Positions 45,551 through 57,697 of a DNA stretch of 64,000 nucleotides are shown piece by piece (the first letter of the stretch is position 1; each line of letters begins with the position of its first letter). The notes beneath the pieces are model-generated. The model was not told where the DNA came from. It saw only the letters and a program-made list of their open reading frames with translations, and searched no databases. The translations under genes were made by a program, and so were the position numbers. The DNA comes from Kitasatospora indigofera (GTDB taxonomy: Bacteria; Actinomycetota; Actinomycetes; Streptomycetales; Streptomycetaceae): contig NZ_BNBO01000010.1 in the NCBI RefSeq assembly GCF_014655955.1, forward strand, positions 62,001 through 126,000, written 5' to 3'.

Positions 45551-47578
45551 TCAGCCCGGGAAGGGCGCGTCCAGCACGGTCACCTTCTTGTTGGTGACCG
45601 ACGCCAGGTCGTGCCGCAGCCGCTGGGCGGTCGGCAGGTCGGCGACCAGGAGGACGACCTCCTTGTCCGGCACCCGCTCGACCACGCCCTTCAGCGCGGC
45701 GAAGGAGTTGTCCCACTGCTGCTTCTCCACAGGGGCCGCCCCGATGTCCACCTTGAGCAGGTCGTCGTAGAAGGCGGACACGCCGCTCTTGTTGGTGAGC
45801 GTCACCGCGAAGAAGCTGACCCGCCAGTTCATGTAGCCGCTGTTGGAGTACAGGGCGATGACCGGGGTCGGGGCCTGCACCCGCTTCATGTCGCGGTTGA
45901 TCAGCGTCTTGGCGACCGGACCGAGGTCCCCGCCCTTGCCGCGGCTCCAGGCCACCAGCTCGCTGCTCTGGAAGGCGGTCGGGCCGGCCGCGACGGACGG
46001 CACGCCCCACTGGACGCCGCCGAAGAGGCTGAGTCCGGCGGCCAGGGCGGCCACCGAGGCCACCGCCTCGGTCCACCAGCCCCGGCGGAAGGGCTTGGCC
46101 GCGGGCCCGAAGCGCCGCAGCAGCGTCCCCGCCGCGCCGATCCCCAGGATGGAGATCACCAGGCCGCCGACGGCGAGCTTCTCGAAGTAGTACGAGAGGT
46201 TGCCGATGGTGTGCATCTGCCAGGCGCCGAAGACGCCGAGGATCAGCGCCCCGCCGGCCACGGTCAGCAGCAGCGCCTGGGAGGTGCCGGTGCGCCGGTT
46301 GCCCGGCATCAGGACCACGACCACCACCAGGGCCGCCAGGCCGACCAGCATCGACCGGTCGAACGGGAGGTACATGCCGCGGGCCTGGGCCTGCGACTCG
46401 ACGTCGAAGTCGGCCAGCACAGACATCAGGCTCGGGATCACCGCGACGGCGCCGCCCAGCACCTGAACGGCGTAGATCCACCAGCGGCGCCTGCTCTGGC
46501 GCTTGCGGTACACCAGCGCCCCGACCACCAGCGCCATGCCGATGAAGGCGGCCAGGATGTTGTAGGTGTAGGCCACCGTGACCAGGGCCGCCGCCGAGAC
46601 CGTGGCGTACGCGCCCCAGCCCATCGCGGGCCGGACGATCAACGGGATCGCCGCGGTCAGGAAGATCAGGCCGCCGATCTGCGAGTCGAAGCCGACCCGG
46701 ATCATGCCGGCCAGCGGGCTGGCCACCGTGATGCCGGCGACGGCGGTGCAGACCACCGCGGTGCGCCAGCCGGTGAGCCGGGGCCCGCCGATCCAGCGGG
46801 CGCCCCAGACGATCAGGCCGCAGAGAATGGAAAAGGACGCGAGCACGTACAGGTAGTAACGGTTGTACGCGGCGACGCTGTCACCGAGGTCGGTGGCCGA
46901 ACGGACGAAGATGTCGAACCAGGCGAGCAGGAAATGCGAACCCTGCGGATATACCGCCTCGGTCGGGGTCTTCAGCAGCAGTTTTCCGGCGGGCTGGTCC
47001 ATGAAGGGGTAGCCGCCGAGCTGGTGCACCGCGTCGAAGATGGAGAAATGGATGAACCTGTCCTCCACCGAGAGGACGAAAGGCAGCCGGTCCTGCAGCG
47101 AACGCCCGACGAGCGGGTGGTGGATGTAGTGCCACACCACCGCGACGGTGCCGACGATCATCAGGTCCGAGGTGCGGAACCGCAGCGGCAGCCGCGGGCG
47201 GCGGCGGCCGACCCAGGCGACCAGCGACACCGTCGAGAGGATCACGCCCGACGTCGGGACGGGCGCCAGGCCCCAGGGCCAGAGCGACATCACGAGGCCG
47301 AGGGCGAGCACGCCGCCGCAGAGCACCAGGGTGGCGATGACGAGCCGGTCGAGCAGGCCGCCGCCGGTCCGCATGACGGAGCCGATGGCCAGCACGAATA
47401 CCGGAACGAGAACAATGTCCAGATTCAGCGCGTCAAAGGCGAACGGGACGAGCCAGGAGGCCAGGAGTGCTCCGGCCAGGAATTCCCATCGGCGTCCGCC
47501 CGGTGATTCCTGACCGGGTGGCCGATTCGACGCGGGGACGCCGGAACGCGTCCGCGGCTCCGAAAGTTGGGTTTCCAT
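45551..47578 (-). CDS. Large polytopic membrane protein, GT-C-like, unknown sugar
   Basis: 675 residues with about 13-15 hydrophobic segments. After the early TMs comes an outside loop SVEDRFIHFSIFDAVHQLGGYPFMDQPAGKLLL with acidic residues, then AVYPQGSHFLLAWFDIF, which parallels VYPPGFPALLALW in the protein at 34629-36410. The C-terminal outside domain (about 590-675) ends VTVLDAPFPG. I infer a GT-C glycosyltransferase of the same island, but no family is certain. It is the only island gene at the tuf edge, on the minus strand, with its own terminator. Confidence 0.6.
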   Translation of the reverse strand: METQLSEPRTRSGVPASNRPPGQESPGGRRWEFLAGALLASWLVPFAFDALNLDIVLVPVFVLAIGSVMRTGGGLLDRLVIATLVLCGGVLALGLVMSLWPWGLAPVPTSGVILSTVSLVAWVGRRRPRLPLRFRTSDLMIVGTVAVVWHYIHHPLVGRSLQDRLPFVLSVEDRFIHFSIFDAVHQLGGYPFMDQPAGKLLLKTPTEAVYPQGSHFLLAWFDIFVRSATDLGDSVAAYNRYYLYVLASFSILCGLIVWGARWIGGPRLTGWRTAVVCTAVAGITVASPLAGMIRVGFDSQIGGLIFLTAAIPLIVRPAMGWGAYATVSAAALVTVAYTYNILAAFIGMALVVGALVYRKRQSRRRWWIYAVQVLGGAVAVIPSLMSVLADFDVESQAQARGMYLPFDRSMLVGLAALVVVVVLMPGNRRTGTSQALLLTVAGGALILGVFGAWQMHTIGNLSYYFEKLAVGGLVISILGIGAAGTLLRRFGPAAKPFRRGWWTEAVASVAALAAGLSLFGGVQWGVPSVAAGPTAFQSSELVAWSRGKGGDLGPVAKTLINRDMKRVQAPTPVIALYSNSGYMNWRVSFFAVTLTNKSGVSAFYDDLLKVDIGAAPVEKQQWDNSFAALKGVVERVPDKEVVLLVADLPTAQRLRHDLASVTNKKVTVLDAPFPG

Positions 47579-48018
47579 ATACCCGCCGTCTCCTCAGGTT
47601 CCATTACTCGAAGTTCATCTCAGCCGTATGACGATCAGGCAGATTCTGCACAACGGGCCCCACCCCAGCCGGAAGAGCACGACGTCAATACCACAGCAGC
47701 GTCCGCCATGTTACTGCAATCCCTCACCGCCATTCCGGCGGCCGTCGCCTTCGCCCGGCCCGGCCGGCGGGCCCGCGGCGCCGCCGCGGCGCACCGAGTC
47801 CGGGCCTGCGACCAGCGGCAGTTGACGGCGGGTCGGCCGGGCGGGCCGGAGTGCGGGACCGGGCCGGCGGCGCGCGGGAGTGCGGGACCGGGCCGGCCAC
47901 GGCGGGCCCCGGACGGCCGGGCCCCGTCCGCCCAACGCCGAGGGCCCCGCGCCCGTCCTCTCGGACGGGCGCGGGGCCCTCGGTTTGCCTGTGGTGCAGG
48001 CAGGTCTAGATCGTCAAA
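47579..48018. other. Gene-free region between the membrane protein and tuf
   Basis: 440 bp. The part near 47590-47720 is noticeably more AT-rich than its surroundings and should hold the promoter of the membrane protein gene; a TTGACG occurs on the minus strand near 47690 but has no matching -10. 47820-47935 is a GC-rich run with GTGCGGGACCGGGCCGG repeats (about 47850 and 47880). The tuf terminator is at 47938-47983. No gene is called. Confidence 0.5.
47938..47983 (-). terminator. Terminator after tuf
   Basis: Perfect 21-bp stem starting CCGAGGGCCCCGCGCCCGTC with its exact complement and a 4-nt loop, 36 nt past the tuf stop. It is the longest perfect hairpin in the window. A TTT follows on the plus strand, so it may work in both directions. 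Confidence 0.85.
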
Positions 48019-49212
<1,194 letters not shown>

Positions 49213-49446
49213 TGCAGTCCTCCTGAGGACAGTTCTGTACGCCGTACGACGTCAGTTGGTCTTTGATCGGGTTTTGGTACGGAGCGCTGGTTTGCGCTCC
49301 ATGCCGTCCCGCGGGTGGGGGCGGAGACGCCGGCGGGATCTGTGCGATCCCGCCGGGTATGTCTCCTAACAGCCTAAGGGGTCGTGAACGTCCCGAATGT
49401 TCGGGATGTCCGCCGCCCTCGGTAGGGACGCGGCCGGAGCCGGTCC
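49213..49446 (-). promoter_or_regulatory. fusA-tuf intergenic region with candidate tuf promoter
   Basis: A TAGGCT -10 at 49371-49376 on the minus strand overlaps downstream of the perfect palindrome TCCCGAA-TG-TTCGGGA (49391-49406), which covers the -35 position. A perfect 11-bp hairpin CCGGCGGGATC/GATCCCGCCGG (49330-49356) and a 7-bp GGAGCGC/GCGCTCC hairpin (49281-49300) lie in the leader. tuf1 of other streptomycetes is known to have its own promoter here. Confidence 0.5.
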
Positions 49447-51552
<2,106 letters not shown>

Positions 51553-51591
51553 GGTGGCTCGTTCTCTCTCTGTCTAGTGACGGGGTTAGGA

Positions 51592-52062
51592 CTACCAGCG
51601 GTAGTGCGCGAAGGCCTTGTTGGACTCGGCCATCTTGTGGGTGTCCTCGCGACGCTTCACGGAAGCGCCCAGGCCGTTGCTGGCGTCGAGGATCTCGTTC
51701 ATGAGGCGCTCGGTCATGGTCTTCTCGCGACGGGCGCGGGAGTAGCCGACCATCCAGCGCAGCGCCAGGGTGGCGGCGCGGCCCGGACGGACCTCGACCG
51801 GAACCTGGTACGTCGCGCCACCGACACGGCGGGACTTGACCTCAAGGGCGGGCTTGACGTTCTCAAGCGCGCGCTTCAGGGTGACGACGGGGTCGGCACC
51901 GGTCTTCTCACGAACGCCCTCAAGGGCGCCGTAGACGATCCGCTCGGCGGTGGAGCGCTTGCCGTGCAGCAGGATCTTGTTGACCAGCGACGTCACCACA
52001 GGGGAGCCGTAAACCGGGTCGATGATGACCGGGCGCTTCGGGGCGGGGCCCTTACGAGGCAT
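51592..52062 (-). CDS. rpsG: 30S ribosomal protein S7
   Basis: Head-assembly initiator and str-operon repressor in enterobacteria. 156 residues: [82 protein letters not shown] and the [14 protein letters not shown] end. It lies 2 nt after the rpsL stop. Confidence 0.98.
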   Translation of the reverse strand: MPRKGPAPKRPVIIDPVYGSPVVTSLVNKILLHGKRSTAERIVYGALEGVREKTGADPVVTLKRALENVKPALEVKSRRVGGATYQVPVEVRPGRAATLALRWMVGYSRARREKTMTERLMNEILDASNGLGASVKRREDTHKMAESNKAFAHYRW

Positions 52063-52064
52063 TC

Positions 52065-52436
52065 TTACTTCTCCTTCTTGGCGCCGTAGCGGCTGCGGGC
52101 CTGCTTGCGGTTCTTGACACCCTGGGTGTCAAGGGAGCCGCGGATGATCTTGTAACGCACACCCGGCAGGTCCTTCACACGACCGCCACGCACGAGCACG
52201 ATGGAGTGCTCCTGCAGGTTGTGGCCCTCGCCCGGAATGTAAGCGGTGACCTCGATCCCGCTGGTGAGGCGCACACGGGCGACCTTACGGAGAGCCGAGT
52301 TCGGCTTCTTCGGGGTGGTCGTGTACACACGCGTGCAAACCCCACGACGCTGGGGCGAGCCCTTGAGCGCGGGAGTCTTGTTCTTCTCGACCTTGTCCTG
52401 CCGGCCCTTTCGGACCAGCTGCTGGATCGTAGGCAC
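52065..52436 (-). CDS. rpsL: 30S ribosomal protein S12
   Basis: Decoding-centre protein. 123 residues with a GTG start: [49 protein letters not shown] and [29 protein letters not shown]. The lysines in TPKKPNS and GRVKDLPG that mutate in streptomycin-resistant strains are wild type. First gene of the str operon behind a leader of about 280 nt. Confidence 0.98.
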   Translation of the reverse strand: MPTIQQLVRKGRQDKVEKNKTPALKGSPQRRGVCTRVYTTTPKKPNSALRKVARVRLTSGIEVTAYIPGEGHNLQEHSIVLVRGGRVKDLPGVRYKIIRGSLDTQGVKNRKQARSRYGAKKEK

Positions 52437-52511
52437 CGTTTCTCCGTTTTCTGTGTGCCATCGCTTGGTAGATCTAACCTGCGGTGTTCCCAACGCACAC
52501 GGCCCCGTGGT

Positions 52512-52533
52512 CGACCCACGCGGTCGGGTGTGT
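52512..52533 (-). promoter_or_regulatory. Leader hairpin element shared with the rpsJ leader
   Basis: CGACCCACGCGGTCGGG on the plus strand followed by T-GTGT, identical over 21 of 22 bases to 34199-34220. On the transcript it can form CGACC-GCGTG-GGTCG. It lies 76-97 nt before the rpsL start codon. Confidence 0.6.
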
Positions 52534-52723
52534 TGGGCTTCTTCCAGTCCTCCGCACCAACTTCGCAGCCGACGCGGACGGTGGAGGAATCGCGGAATCC
52601 CATGAGCTGATGTGCAGCGACGGCGCTCACGCGCGCGAGGCGCTGGAGAGCGCATCGCCGTGGCGCGGCGGCCGGTGTGCTTGCACGCACAAGGACCCGG
52701 GGACACCCCAGGCACAAGGTCAG

Positions 52724-52752
52724 AGCGTACCTAGCGCATCGGGCGCGGTCAA
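52724..52752 (-). promoter_or_regulatory. HrdB-type promoter of the str operon
   Basis: On the minus strand: -35 TTGACC (52747-52752), 17-nt spacer, -10 TACGCT (52724-52729), preceded by the T-rich CATTTGTTTTGACC. The -35 is the same hexamer as in the rplM promoter. Confidence 0.65.
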
Positions 52753-52974
52753 AACAAATGCGACGGCCCAGGTCATGGCGTCCGTCACGGCCGCGGTCCG
52801 TCTCTCCAGCGCTATCACACCCGCTGCCGGTCCGCATCCCGGGCGGGTGGGTGTCAAGCCGGCCGTGTCAAGCCGGCGGCGCGACGCGGCGCGAGTTCCG
52901 GCCGCCGTCCGGCCGCCCCGGGCGGGCCCGGAGGCGCGGCGCGAGGGCCCGGCCCCGGGCGCCACCGGGGACGG

Positions 52975-53589
52975 TCAGCCGCCGCCGACCGAGGCGAGCA
53001 CGCCGAGCAGCATCAGCAGCACCCAGCCCGCCAGGGACAGGTAGCCGATCACCAGACCGGCGGTGGCCATCCCGTCGCCCTCCTCGTGGCGCGCCCGGAT
53101 CTGCGTCTTGGCGATGTGCCCGCAGATCACGGCCGGCAGCGCGAGCGTGCCGACGGTGGGGACGCAGAGCAGGCCGAGCACCATCGAGGCGACCGCGACA
53201 CCGTTGGTCGGCCGCTGCATCGGGATCACCGGCGGCGGCAGGAAGGTGGGCGGGACGACCGGCACCGCGCCGCCCATCGGCAGCACCATCGGGCCGGACG
53301 GCAGGTCGGCCACGATCTGCGAGAGCTGACCGTAGGTCTGCGCGCGGTTGGCCGCGTCGAAGCGCTGCGAGTACTCCTCGGCGGAGAGGCGCCCCTCGGC
53401 GTACGCGGCCTTGAGGACGTCCACCGTCCGGTCGCGGTCGGTGTGGGCGGCGCGCATGGCGGCCTGCGGGGTCGCGGCGGGCTGCCAGGGCTGGGCGTAC
53501 GGCTGGGGCTGATGGTGCGTCGGGGGCTGGGCGTACGGATTGGGCTGCCCGTACCCGGAGCCCTGCTGACCCCACGGCTGTACGGCCAT
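52975..53589 (-). CDS. DUF1707 and DUF4190 domain membrane protein
   Basis: 204 residues. A Gln/Pro/Tyr-rich N-terminus (about 1-43), then a DUF1707 segment MRAAHTDRDRTVDVLKAAYAEGRLSAEEYSQRFDAANRAQTYGQLSQIVADLP (about 45-97, a SHOCT-like helical domain) and a C-terminal DUF4190 part with two membrane helices (about 132-155 and 178-200). Common in streptomycetes; role unknown. GGGGAGG lies 8 nt before the ATG at 53589. Divergent from the ABC transporter. Confidence 0.8.
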   Translation of the reverse strand: MAVQPWGQQGSGYGQPNPYAQPPTHHQPQPYAQPWQPAATPQAAMRAAHTDRDRTVDVLKAAYAEGRLSAEEYSQRFDAANRAQTYGQLSQIVADLPSGPMVLPMGGAVPVVPPTFLPPPVIPMQRPTNGVAVASMVLGLLCVPTVGTLALPAVICGHIAKTQIRARHEEGDGMATAGLVIGYLSLAGWVLLMLLGVLASVGGG

Positions 53590-53823
53590 CCGGCCACCTC
53601 CCCGACACCCGGCGCGCCGCGCGCGCTCGCTGCTCTCATAGTGCAGGACGAAGGAGCGCCCTGAGTAGTTGCCGATTTCGACAGGGAGCGCATTCGGATC
53701 CGCCCGCGCTCGCCCGTTTGGCCCAGACACGCCGTATCCAGGGCGTCGGCGGCGGGCCCGTGGCGCGGTGGCAGGCTGGGCCGCAGCCCGTCCGCCCGCC
53801 TCCCCCCACCCTGGAGAACCCCC

Positions 53824-54612
53824 ATGCAGGCGTCCGCCCCGCCGCCCTCCCCCGGAGCCGCCGTCAGTATCCACAACCTGTGGAAGCGCTTCGGACGGCA
53901 GGCCGCCGTCGCCGGGCTGAACCTCGAACTGCCGGCCGGCGCCTTCATCGGACTGGTCGGCCCGAACGGCGCGGGCAAGACCACCACCCTCTCGATGACC
54001 ACCGGCCTGCTGCGGCCGGACGAGGGAACCGTCCTGATCCACGGCGCCGACGTCTGGGCGGACCCGGTCGCCGTCAAGGCCAGGATCGGCATCCTGCCCG
54101 AGGGCCTGCGGATGTTCGAGCGGCTCAGCGGGCGCGAACTGCTCCAGTACAACGGACGGCTGCGCGGCCTGCCCGGCGCCGAGGTGGACCGCCGCACCGA
54201 GGAGCTGCTCGGCGTCCTCGACCTCACCGCCGACGCGGACAAGCTGGTCGCCGACTACTCCACCGGCATGCGCAAGAAGATCGGCCTCGCCGCCGCCCTG
54301 CTGCACAACCCCGACGTGCTCTTCCTCGACGAGCCCTTCGAGGGCGTCGACCCGGTCTCCGCCCAGACCATCCGCGGGGTGCTCAAGCGGTACGCCGCGG
54401 CCGGCAGCACCGTGGTGTTCTCCAGCCACGTGATGGAACTGGTCGAGCAGCTCTGCGACTGGGTGGCCGTGGTCAACGCCGGCCAGGTGATCGCGCACGG
54501 CCCGCTGGACGAGGTCCGCGGCGGGCGCTCGCTGCACGCCGCCTTCCTGGAGCTGATCGGCGTCCGCGAGGACGACGGCCAGGCCCTCGGCTGGCTCGGC
54601 GGCGACCGGTGA
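53824..54612 (+). CDS. ABC transporter ATP-binding protein
   Basis: 262 residues, CcmA/DrrA-like exporter ATPase. Walker A GPNGAGKTTT (about 50-59), Q-loop ILPEGLRMFERLSGRE, signature YSTGMRKKI, Walker B VLFLDEPFEGVD and H-loop SSHVMELVEQL. The Q-loop lacks the Gln (Glu in LPEG), seen in several exporters. It pairs with the permease gene, overlapping by four bases (GTGA). Substrate unknown. Confidence 0.9.
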   Translation: MQASAPPPSPGAAVSIHNLWKRFGRQAAVAGLNLELPAGAFIGLVGPNGAGKTTTLSMTTGLLRPDEGTVLIHGADVWADPVAVKARIGILPEGLRMFERLSGRELLQYNGRLRGLPGAEVDRRTEELLGVLDLTADADKLVADYSTGMRKKIGLAAALLHNPDVLFLDEPFEGVDPVSAQTIRGVLKRYAAAGSTVVFSSHVMELVEQLCDWVAVVNAGQVIAHGPLDEVRGGRSLHAAFLELIGVREDDGQALGWLGGDR

Positions 54613-56228
54613 GCGCCGCGCCCCCCGAAGGCCGGCAGGTCGTCCGGGCGCTGGTCTCGCTCAAACTGCGGCTGCTCCGCAACGGTCTGCGCCGCAGCCC
54701 CGGCCGGGCCGCCGTCTACGTCCTCGGCACCGCGGCGGGCCTGCTGCTGGCCGCCGGCCTCGCGTTCGGCCTGGCCCTGCTGAACGGCCGGGCCGGGGCC
54801 GGCGACGCCGCGGTCATGGTGACCTTCGCCCTGGTCATCGGGTGGGCCGCCGTGCCGCTCTTCCTCTTCGCCAGTGACGAGAGCGCCGACCCGACCCGGC
54901 TCACCATGCTGCCGCTGCGGCCCCGGCCGCTGCTGTGCGGCTCGGTGCTGGCCGCGCTGACCGGCCCCGGCCCGGCCGTCGCCCTGGTGCTGCTCACCGG
55001 CGCGGCGGTGGCCGGCGCGCACGGCCCCGCCTCCGCGGCGACCGCCGTGATCGGCGTACCGCTCACCGTGCTGAGCGTGGTGACGCTGTCCCGGGCGGTC
55101 GCCGCCGGCAACGCCCGGCTGCTGTCCAGCCGGCGCGGCAAGGACTTCGCGATCTTCGGCGGACTGCTCTTCGCGCTGCTCGTGCAGGTCGCCAACCTCA
55201 GCTTCCAGAGCACCCTCGGCAGGCCCGGCGAATCGCTGGACCTCTCCCCCTTCGCGCCGTTCGCCGCCGTGCTGCGCTGGGTGCCGCCGGTCAGCGCGCT
55301 GGACGCGGCCCGCACCGCCGGCGAGGGGCACCACGCCCTGGCCCTGCTGCAGCTCGCGGCCGGCGCGGCCCTGCTGGCGCTGCTGCTGCGCTGGTGGCTG
55401 GGCAGCCTCCAGCAGCTGATGGTGACCGCCGACGCCTCCACCCTGGAGGCCGCCCGCGGGGTGGGGCCGTCCGGCGGGCGGTCCCGCGGCTGGGGCTTCC
55501 TGCCCGCCGGCCGGGCCGGCGCGGTGATGCAGCGGCACCTGCGCTACGCCTGGCGCGAGCCGCGCGCCAAGGCCGCGGTGTTCACCAGCATCGGGATGAC
55601 GCTGGTGCTCTGCGTGCTGTCGCTGATCCAGGGCTGGTCCAGCGTCTACCTGGTGGTGATGGCCGGGATGTTCCTCGGCCTGCAGATGGTCAACCTGTTC
55701 GGGATGGACGGCTCCGCGTTCTGGATGGTCGCCGCCACCCTGGTCACCCCCGCCGACGCCCGGGACGAGCTGCGCGGACGGGCCTACGCCGTCCTCCTCT
55801 ACGCGGTGCCGGTCACCGCGCTGCTCGGGCTGGTGCTGGCCACCGCCACCGGCGACTGGGCCGGGTTCGCCCCCGCGCTCGGCCTGGCCCTGTCGGTGCT
55901 CGGCTGCGCGATCGGTGTCGGTGCGCTGTTCAGCGTGGTCGCGCCGTACGCGATGCCCGCCGACGGCAACCCGATGCGCAACGCCGCCCCGGGCCAGAGC
56001 GGGCTGACCCTGCTCAACACCTTCGGCTCGATGGTCGGGGTGCTGCTGCTGACCCTGCCGGTCGGCGGCTACCTGGCCTGGGCCCTGGCCGACGGCGGCC
56101 CGGCCTGGCCCGTCCTGCTGCTCGGCCCGCTCTACGGCGCCGGGGCCGCCGCGCTCGGGGTCCGGCTGGCCGCCGGGCGGCTGCTCGGCCGGCTGCCGGA
56201 GATCCTGGCCAAGGCCGTCGAACGCTGA
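54609..56228 (+). CDS. ABC transporter permease
   Basis: 539 residues starting GTG (VSAAPPEGRQVVRALVSLK) inside the ATPase stop. About 12 hydrophobic segments in two similar halves; the N-terminal part has RSPGRAAVYVLGTAAGLLLAAGLAFGLALL and a late one LTLLNTFGSMVGVLLLTLPVGGYLAWALA. It is the membrane partner of the upstream ATPase and likely exports a hydrophobic compound or lipid. The frame continues upstream through the ATPase region, but that is not coding. Confidence 0.85.
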   Translation: MSAAPPEGRQVVRALVSLKLRLLRNGLRRSPGRAAVYVLGTAAGLLLAAGLAFGLALLNGRAGAGDAAVMVTFALVIGWAAVPLFLFASDESADPTRLTMLPLRPRPLLCGSVLAALTGPGPAVALVLLTGAAVAGAHGPASAATAVIGVPLTVLSVVTLSRAVAAGNARLLSSRRGKDFAIFGGLLFALLVQVANLSFQSTLGRPGESLDLSPFAPFAAVLRWVPPVSALDAARTAGEGHHALALLQLAAGAALLALLLRWWLGSLQQLMVTADASTLEAARGVGPSGGRSRGWGFLPAGRAGAVMQRHLRYAWREPRAKAAVFTSIGMTLVLCVLSLIQGWSSVYLVVMAGMFLGLQMVNLFGMDGSAFWMVAATLVTPADARDELRGRAYAVLLYAVPVTALLGLVLATATGDWAGFAPALGLALSVLGCAIGVGALFSVVAPYAMPADGNPMRNAAPGQSGLTLLNTFGSMVGVLLLTLPVGGYLAWALADGGPAWPVLLLGPLYGAGAAALGVRLAAGRLLGRLPEILAKAVER

Positions 56229-56295
56229 CCGCCGGGCCCGGCCGCCGGGCGGATCACACCGCCGCCGGGCGGGTCAGCGCCCGCGCTCCGGCATC

Positions 56296-57651
56296 ATGGC
56301 AGGAGGGCCGACCGCCCCGGACACCGAACGCAGCGAAAGCAGATTCACCGTGGGCAAGCGCAGGCAGCAGCAGGACTCCGGGCCGGACGAGGCCGTCGGC
56401 GGGCTGCTGGAGCAGGCGGTCCACCGGGTGGTGGCCGCGCCCGCGGAGGGGCTGGACCTCGCGCTGGACACCGGCGCCTCGATGCTGGCCGCCGCCCCCG
56501 GGCAGTGGCCGGCGGTGAGCCGGGCGCTGCTCGGGTACGCGGACACCGCCGTCGGACGCTGCTGGTCCGTGGGCTGGCGGCCGGCCGACCTGGCCCGGGT
56601 GGTCCGGCGGGAGCTGAAGCCGGCGCACCTGGCGCTCGCCGTCGACCTGATCGCCGCCGAGGGACGCCGGTACCCGGCCGCCGCCCTCGACCGGCGCTGG
56701 CACGAGCAGCTGCGGGAGCTCGCCACCGAGGTGTGGTGGACCGGCGACGAGGACTTCCTCACCGGCTTCGCCGGGCGCCACCGGCTGGACCGCTTCGCGC
56801 TGGCCACCGTCGCGCTCGAACTGCTCCGGGTCTGGGGGCACCTGCCGCCCGTCCAGCCCGTCGGCCCGGTGCCCGGCCAGGTACCGCGGGCCTCCCGGCC
56901 GAGCGGGCCGGTCACCGGCGAGCCGCGGATGCTGTCCCGGATCCGGGCGCTGCTCGCCAAGGCCGAGTCCACCGAGTACCCGGAGGAGGCCGAGGCGCTG
57001 ACCGCCAAGGCCCAGCAGCTGATGGCGCAGCACAGCATCGACGAGGCGCTGCTCGCCGTCACCGCGGCCGCCGCGGACACCCCGGCGGCGCTGCGGATCG
57101 GCGTCGACAGCCCGTACGAGGTGCCCAAGACGATGCTGCTGGACGCGGTGGCCGCCGCCAACCGCTGCCGGGTGGTCTGGGCGAAGGAGTTCGGCTTCTG
57201 CACCATCGTCGGCTTCGACGCGGACCTGGACGGCGTCGAACTGCTCTACACCTCGCTGCTGGTGCAGGCCACCGCGGCGATGCACAAGGCGGGCAGCCGC
57301 CAGCACCTGGACGGCGCCTCCCGGACCAAGGCGTTCCGGCAGTCCTTCCTGGTCGCCTACGCGGCCCGGATCCGGGAGCGACTGGCCACCGCGACCGAGC
57401 AGGCCACCCAGGACGCGGCCGCCGGCCGGCACCTGCGCGAGGACGGCACGGCCGAGCAGCTGACCCCGGACGAGCGGCTGCTGCCCGCACTGGCCGCACG
57501 GGAGCAGGCGGTGGATGCGACGATCGGACGGATGTTCCCGAAGCTGACCTCGCAGCGCGTCCGGGTGAGCGACGGCGAGGGCTGGGCGGCCGGCCGGGCC
57601 GCCGCCGACCGTGCCGCGCTGCACGGGCGGGCCGGGGCCATCCGGGGCTGA
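56296..57651 (+). CDS. DUF2786 domain protein
   Basis: 451 residues, hydrophilic. The central DUF2786 motif is MLSRIRALLAKAESTEYPEEAEALTAKAQQLMAQHSIDEALL (about 215-256), followed by a C-terminal region with SRTKAFRQSFLVAYAARIRERL. The function of DUF2786 is not established; it occurs in phage and actinobacterial genes. The ATG at 56296 lacks a clear ribosome binding site; a GTG at 56350 (VGKRRQQQ) is an alternative start. It precedes the ADP-ribosylglycohydrolase on the same strand. Confidence 0.75.
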   Translation: MAGGPTAPDTERSESRFTVGKRRQQQDSGPDEAVGGLLEQAVHRVVAAPAEGLDLALDTGASMLAAAPGQWPAVSRALLGYADTAVGRCWSVGWRPADLARVVRRELKPAHLALAVDLIAAEGRRYPAAALDRRWHEQLRELATEVWWTGDEDFLTGFAGRHRLDRFALATVALELLRVWGHLPPVQPVGPVPGQVPRASRPSGPVTGEPRMLSRIRALLAKAESTEYPEEAEALTAKAQQLMAQHSIDEALLAVTAAAADTPAALRIGVDSPYEVPKTMLLDAVAAANRCRVVWAKEFGFCTIVGFDADLDGVELLYTSLLVQATAAMHKAGSRQHLDGASRTKAFRQSFLVAYAARIRERLATATEQATQDAAAGRHLREDGTAEQLTPDERLLPALAAREQAVDATIGRMFPKLTSQRVRVSDGEGWAAGRAAADRAALHGRAGAIRG

Positions 57652-57697
57652 ACGGCGAGGATCCGGGCGAAGGCCCGGACGAAGGGGGATTGGTGCT

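Larger units (their letters stand above)
52437..52974 (-). other. rpsL leader and upstream region without a gene
   Basis: 538 bp. It holds the shared hairpin element (52512-52533), a long GC-rich leader and the promoter at 52724-52752. Farther up, a 13-nt direct repeat GTGTCAAGCCGGC occurs at 52851-52863 and 52865-52877, just past the DUF1707 gene's end at 52975. I see no ORF. Confidence 0.6.

Noticed and set aside
44012-47506. 1164-residue plus-strand frame
   Set aside because: It runs out of frame through the acyltransferase gene and antisense to the membrane protein gene; composition is Arg/Pro-rich with no domain.
52065-52436. Streptomycin-resistance allele of rpsL
   Set aside because: Both key lysines (in TPKKPNS and GRVKDLPG) are wild type.
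53718-56228. Apparent fusion of ATPase and permease in one frame
   Set aside because: The permease frame has no stop across the ATPase gene, but the upstream part is not permease-like; the GTG at 54609 inside the ATPase stop is the normal coupled start.
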